Shown here one piece after another: positions 63,949 through 64,000 of a stretch of 64,000 bases of DNA. Each line of letters begins with the position of its first letter. Within the stretch, counting starts at the first letter, position 1. The stretch comes from JABMPR01 sp964508765 (GTDB lineage Bacteria > Fidelibacterota > UBA8477 > JABMPR01), in NCBI GenBank assembly GCA_964508765.1, contig CAZDVD010000001.1, forward strand, positions 92,390 through 156,389, written 5' to 3'. The notes beneath the pieces are model-generated. The model saw nothing but the letters and a program-made list of their open reading frames with translations, was not told the DNA's origin and searched no databases. A program made the position numbers and the translations under genes.

Positions 63949-64000
63949 GTCGTCCTGAAAAAAGTTGACCAATTAGGGAGGTCAATATGCAAGGACAAGG
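63949..64000 (+). mobile_element. Possible start of a second insertion sequence at the window edge
   Basis: TCGTCCTGAAAAAAGTTGAC looks like an insertion-sequence end, followed by a GGGAGG ribosome site and ATG 63987 (MQGQ...) running off the window. It lies directly after the truncated OrfA. The family cannot be told from so little. Confidence 0.3.

Overview
The window reads as a chromosomal segment of a Gram-negative, probably marine bacterium of the Fibrobacteres-Chlorobi-Bacteroidetes superphylum, most plausibly a candidate-phylum lineage such as Marinimicrobia. The reasons are five secreted proteins ending in a type IX-style sorting domain with the YPNPFN core, a TonB-type outer-membrane receptor, LolA/LolD-like envelope genes, lipoproteins, and several algal-glucan hydrolases. 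The lineage is an inference from style, not from a marker gene. I saw no rRNA, tRNA, CRISPR array or replication origin.

Layout. 1-7.5 kb: a suspicious junction of two half-genes, then two large sensor histidine kinases, a stand-alone receiver, and a receiver fused to a metallo-beta-lactamase-fold hydrolase. 7.7-11.2 kb: a tight operon (DUF134 regulator, two Mrp/MinD-like ATPases carrying ferredoxin inserts, NifX-like protein, DUF5320 protein, zinc-ribbon protein, cupin) behind a palindrome that exactly fills the promoter spacer. 11.3-14.7 kb: an Old-Yellow-Enzyme/FAD reductase and, on the other strand, a radical SAM protein with a CGGC protein. 15.3-17.7 kb: two secreted proteins and a truncated sulfatase-maturase. 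18-24.4 kb: GH3, GH128 and GH16 enzymes, a laminarin (beta-1,3-glucan) locus; a GH30 follows at 37.5 kb.

24.5-36.3 kb is an envelope island with two arms around a divergent promoter. The left arm is ECF sigma factor, anti-sigma-like protein, Spy-like protein and CotH kinase. The right arm is Spy-like protein, DUF1566 lipoprotein, ferredoxin, VTC-type polyphosphate polymerase, DUF4956 membrane protein, outer-membrane protein, CotH lipoprotein and a second DUF1566 protein. 36.3-41.5 kb holds two decayed genes, GH30, a DUF2161 protein and a secreted repeat protein. 41.5-47.2 kb is a TetR-headed lipoprotein/ABC export operon.

47.5-56.9 kb is a seven-gene operon that joins a CuA-like cupredoxin/polyferredoxin membrane protein, an FG-GAP repeat protein and a TPR protein to a carbamoyltransferase, an SxtJ-like protein, a 52-residue DUF5989 protein and an SGNH hydrolase. 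It resembles the sxtI-J-K gene order outside a toxin cluster. 57-64 kb carries lipoproteins, an XRE regulator with its membrane partner, a TonB-type receptor and small proteins. It ends in a kinase remnant interrupted by insertion-sequence debris.

The two best candidates for undescribed systems are the CotH/VTC/DUF4956/DUF1566 island and the redox-carbamoyltransferase-SGNH operon. All functional assignments come from reading motifs by eye; no database search was run.
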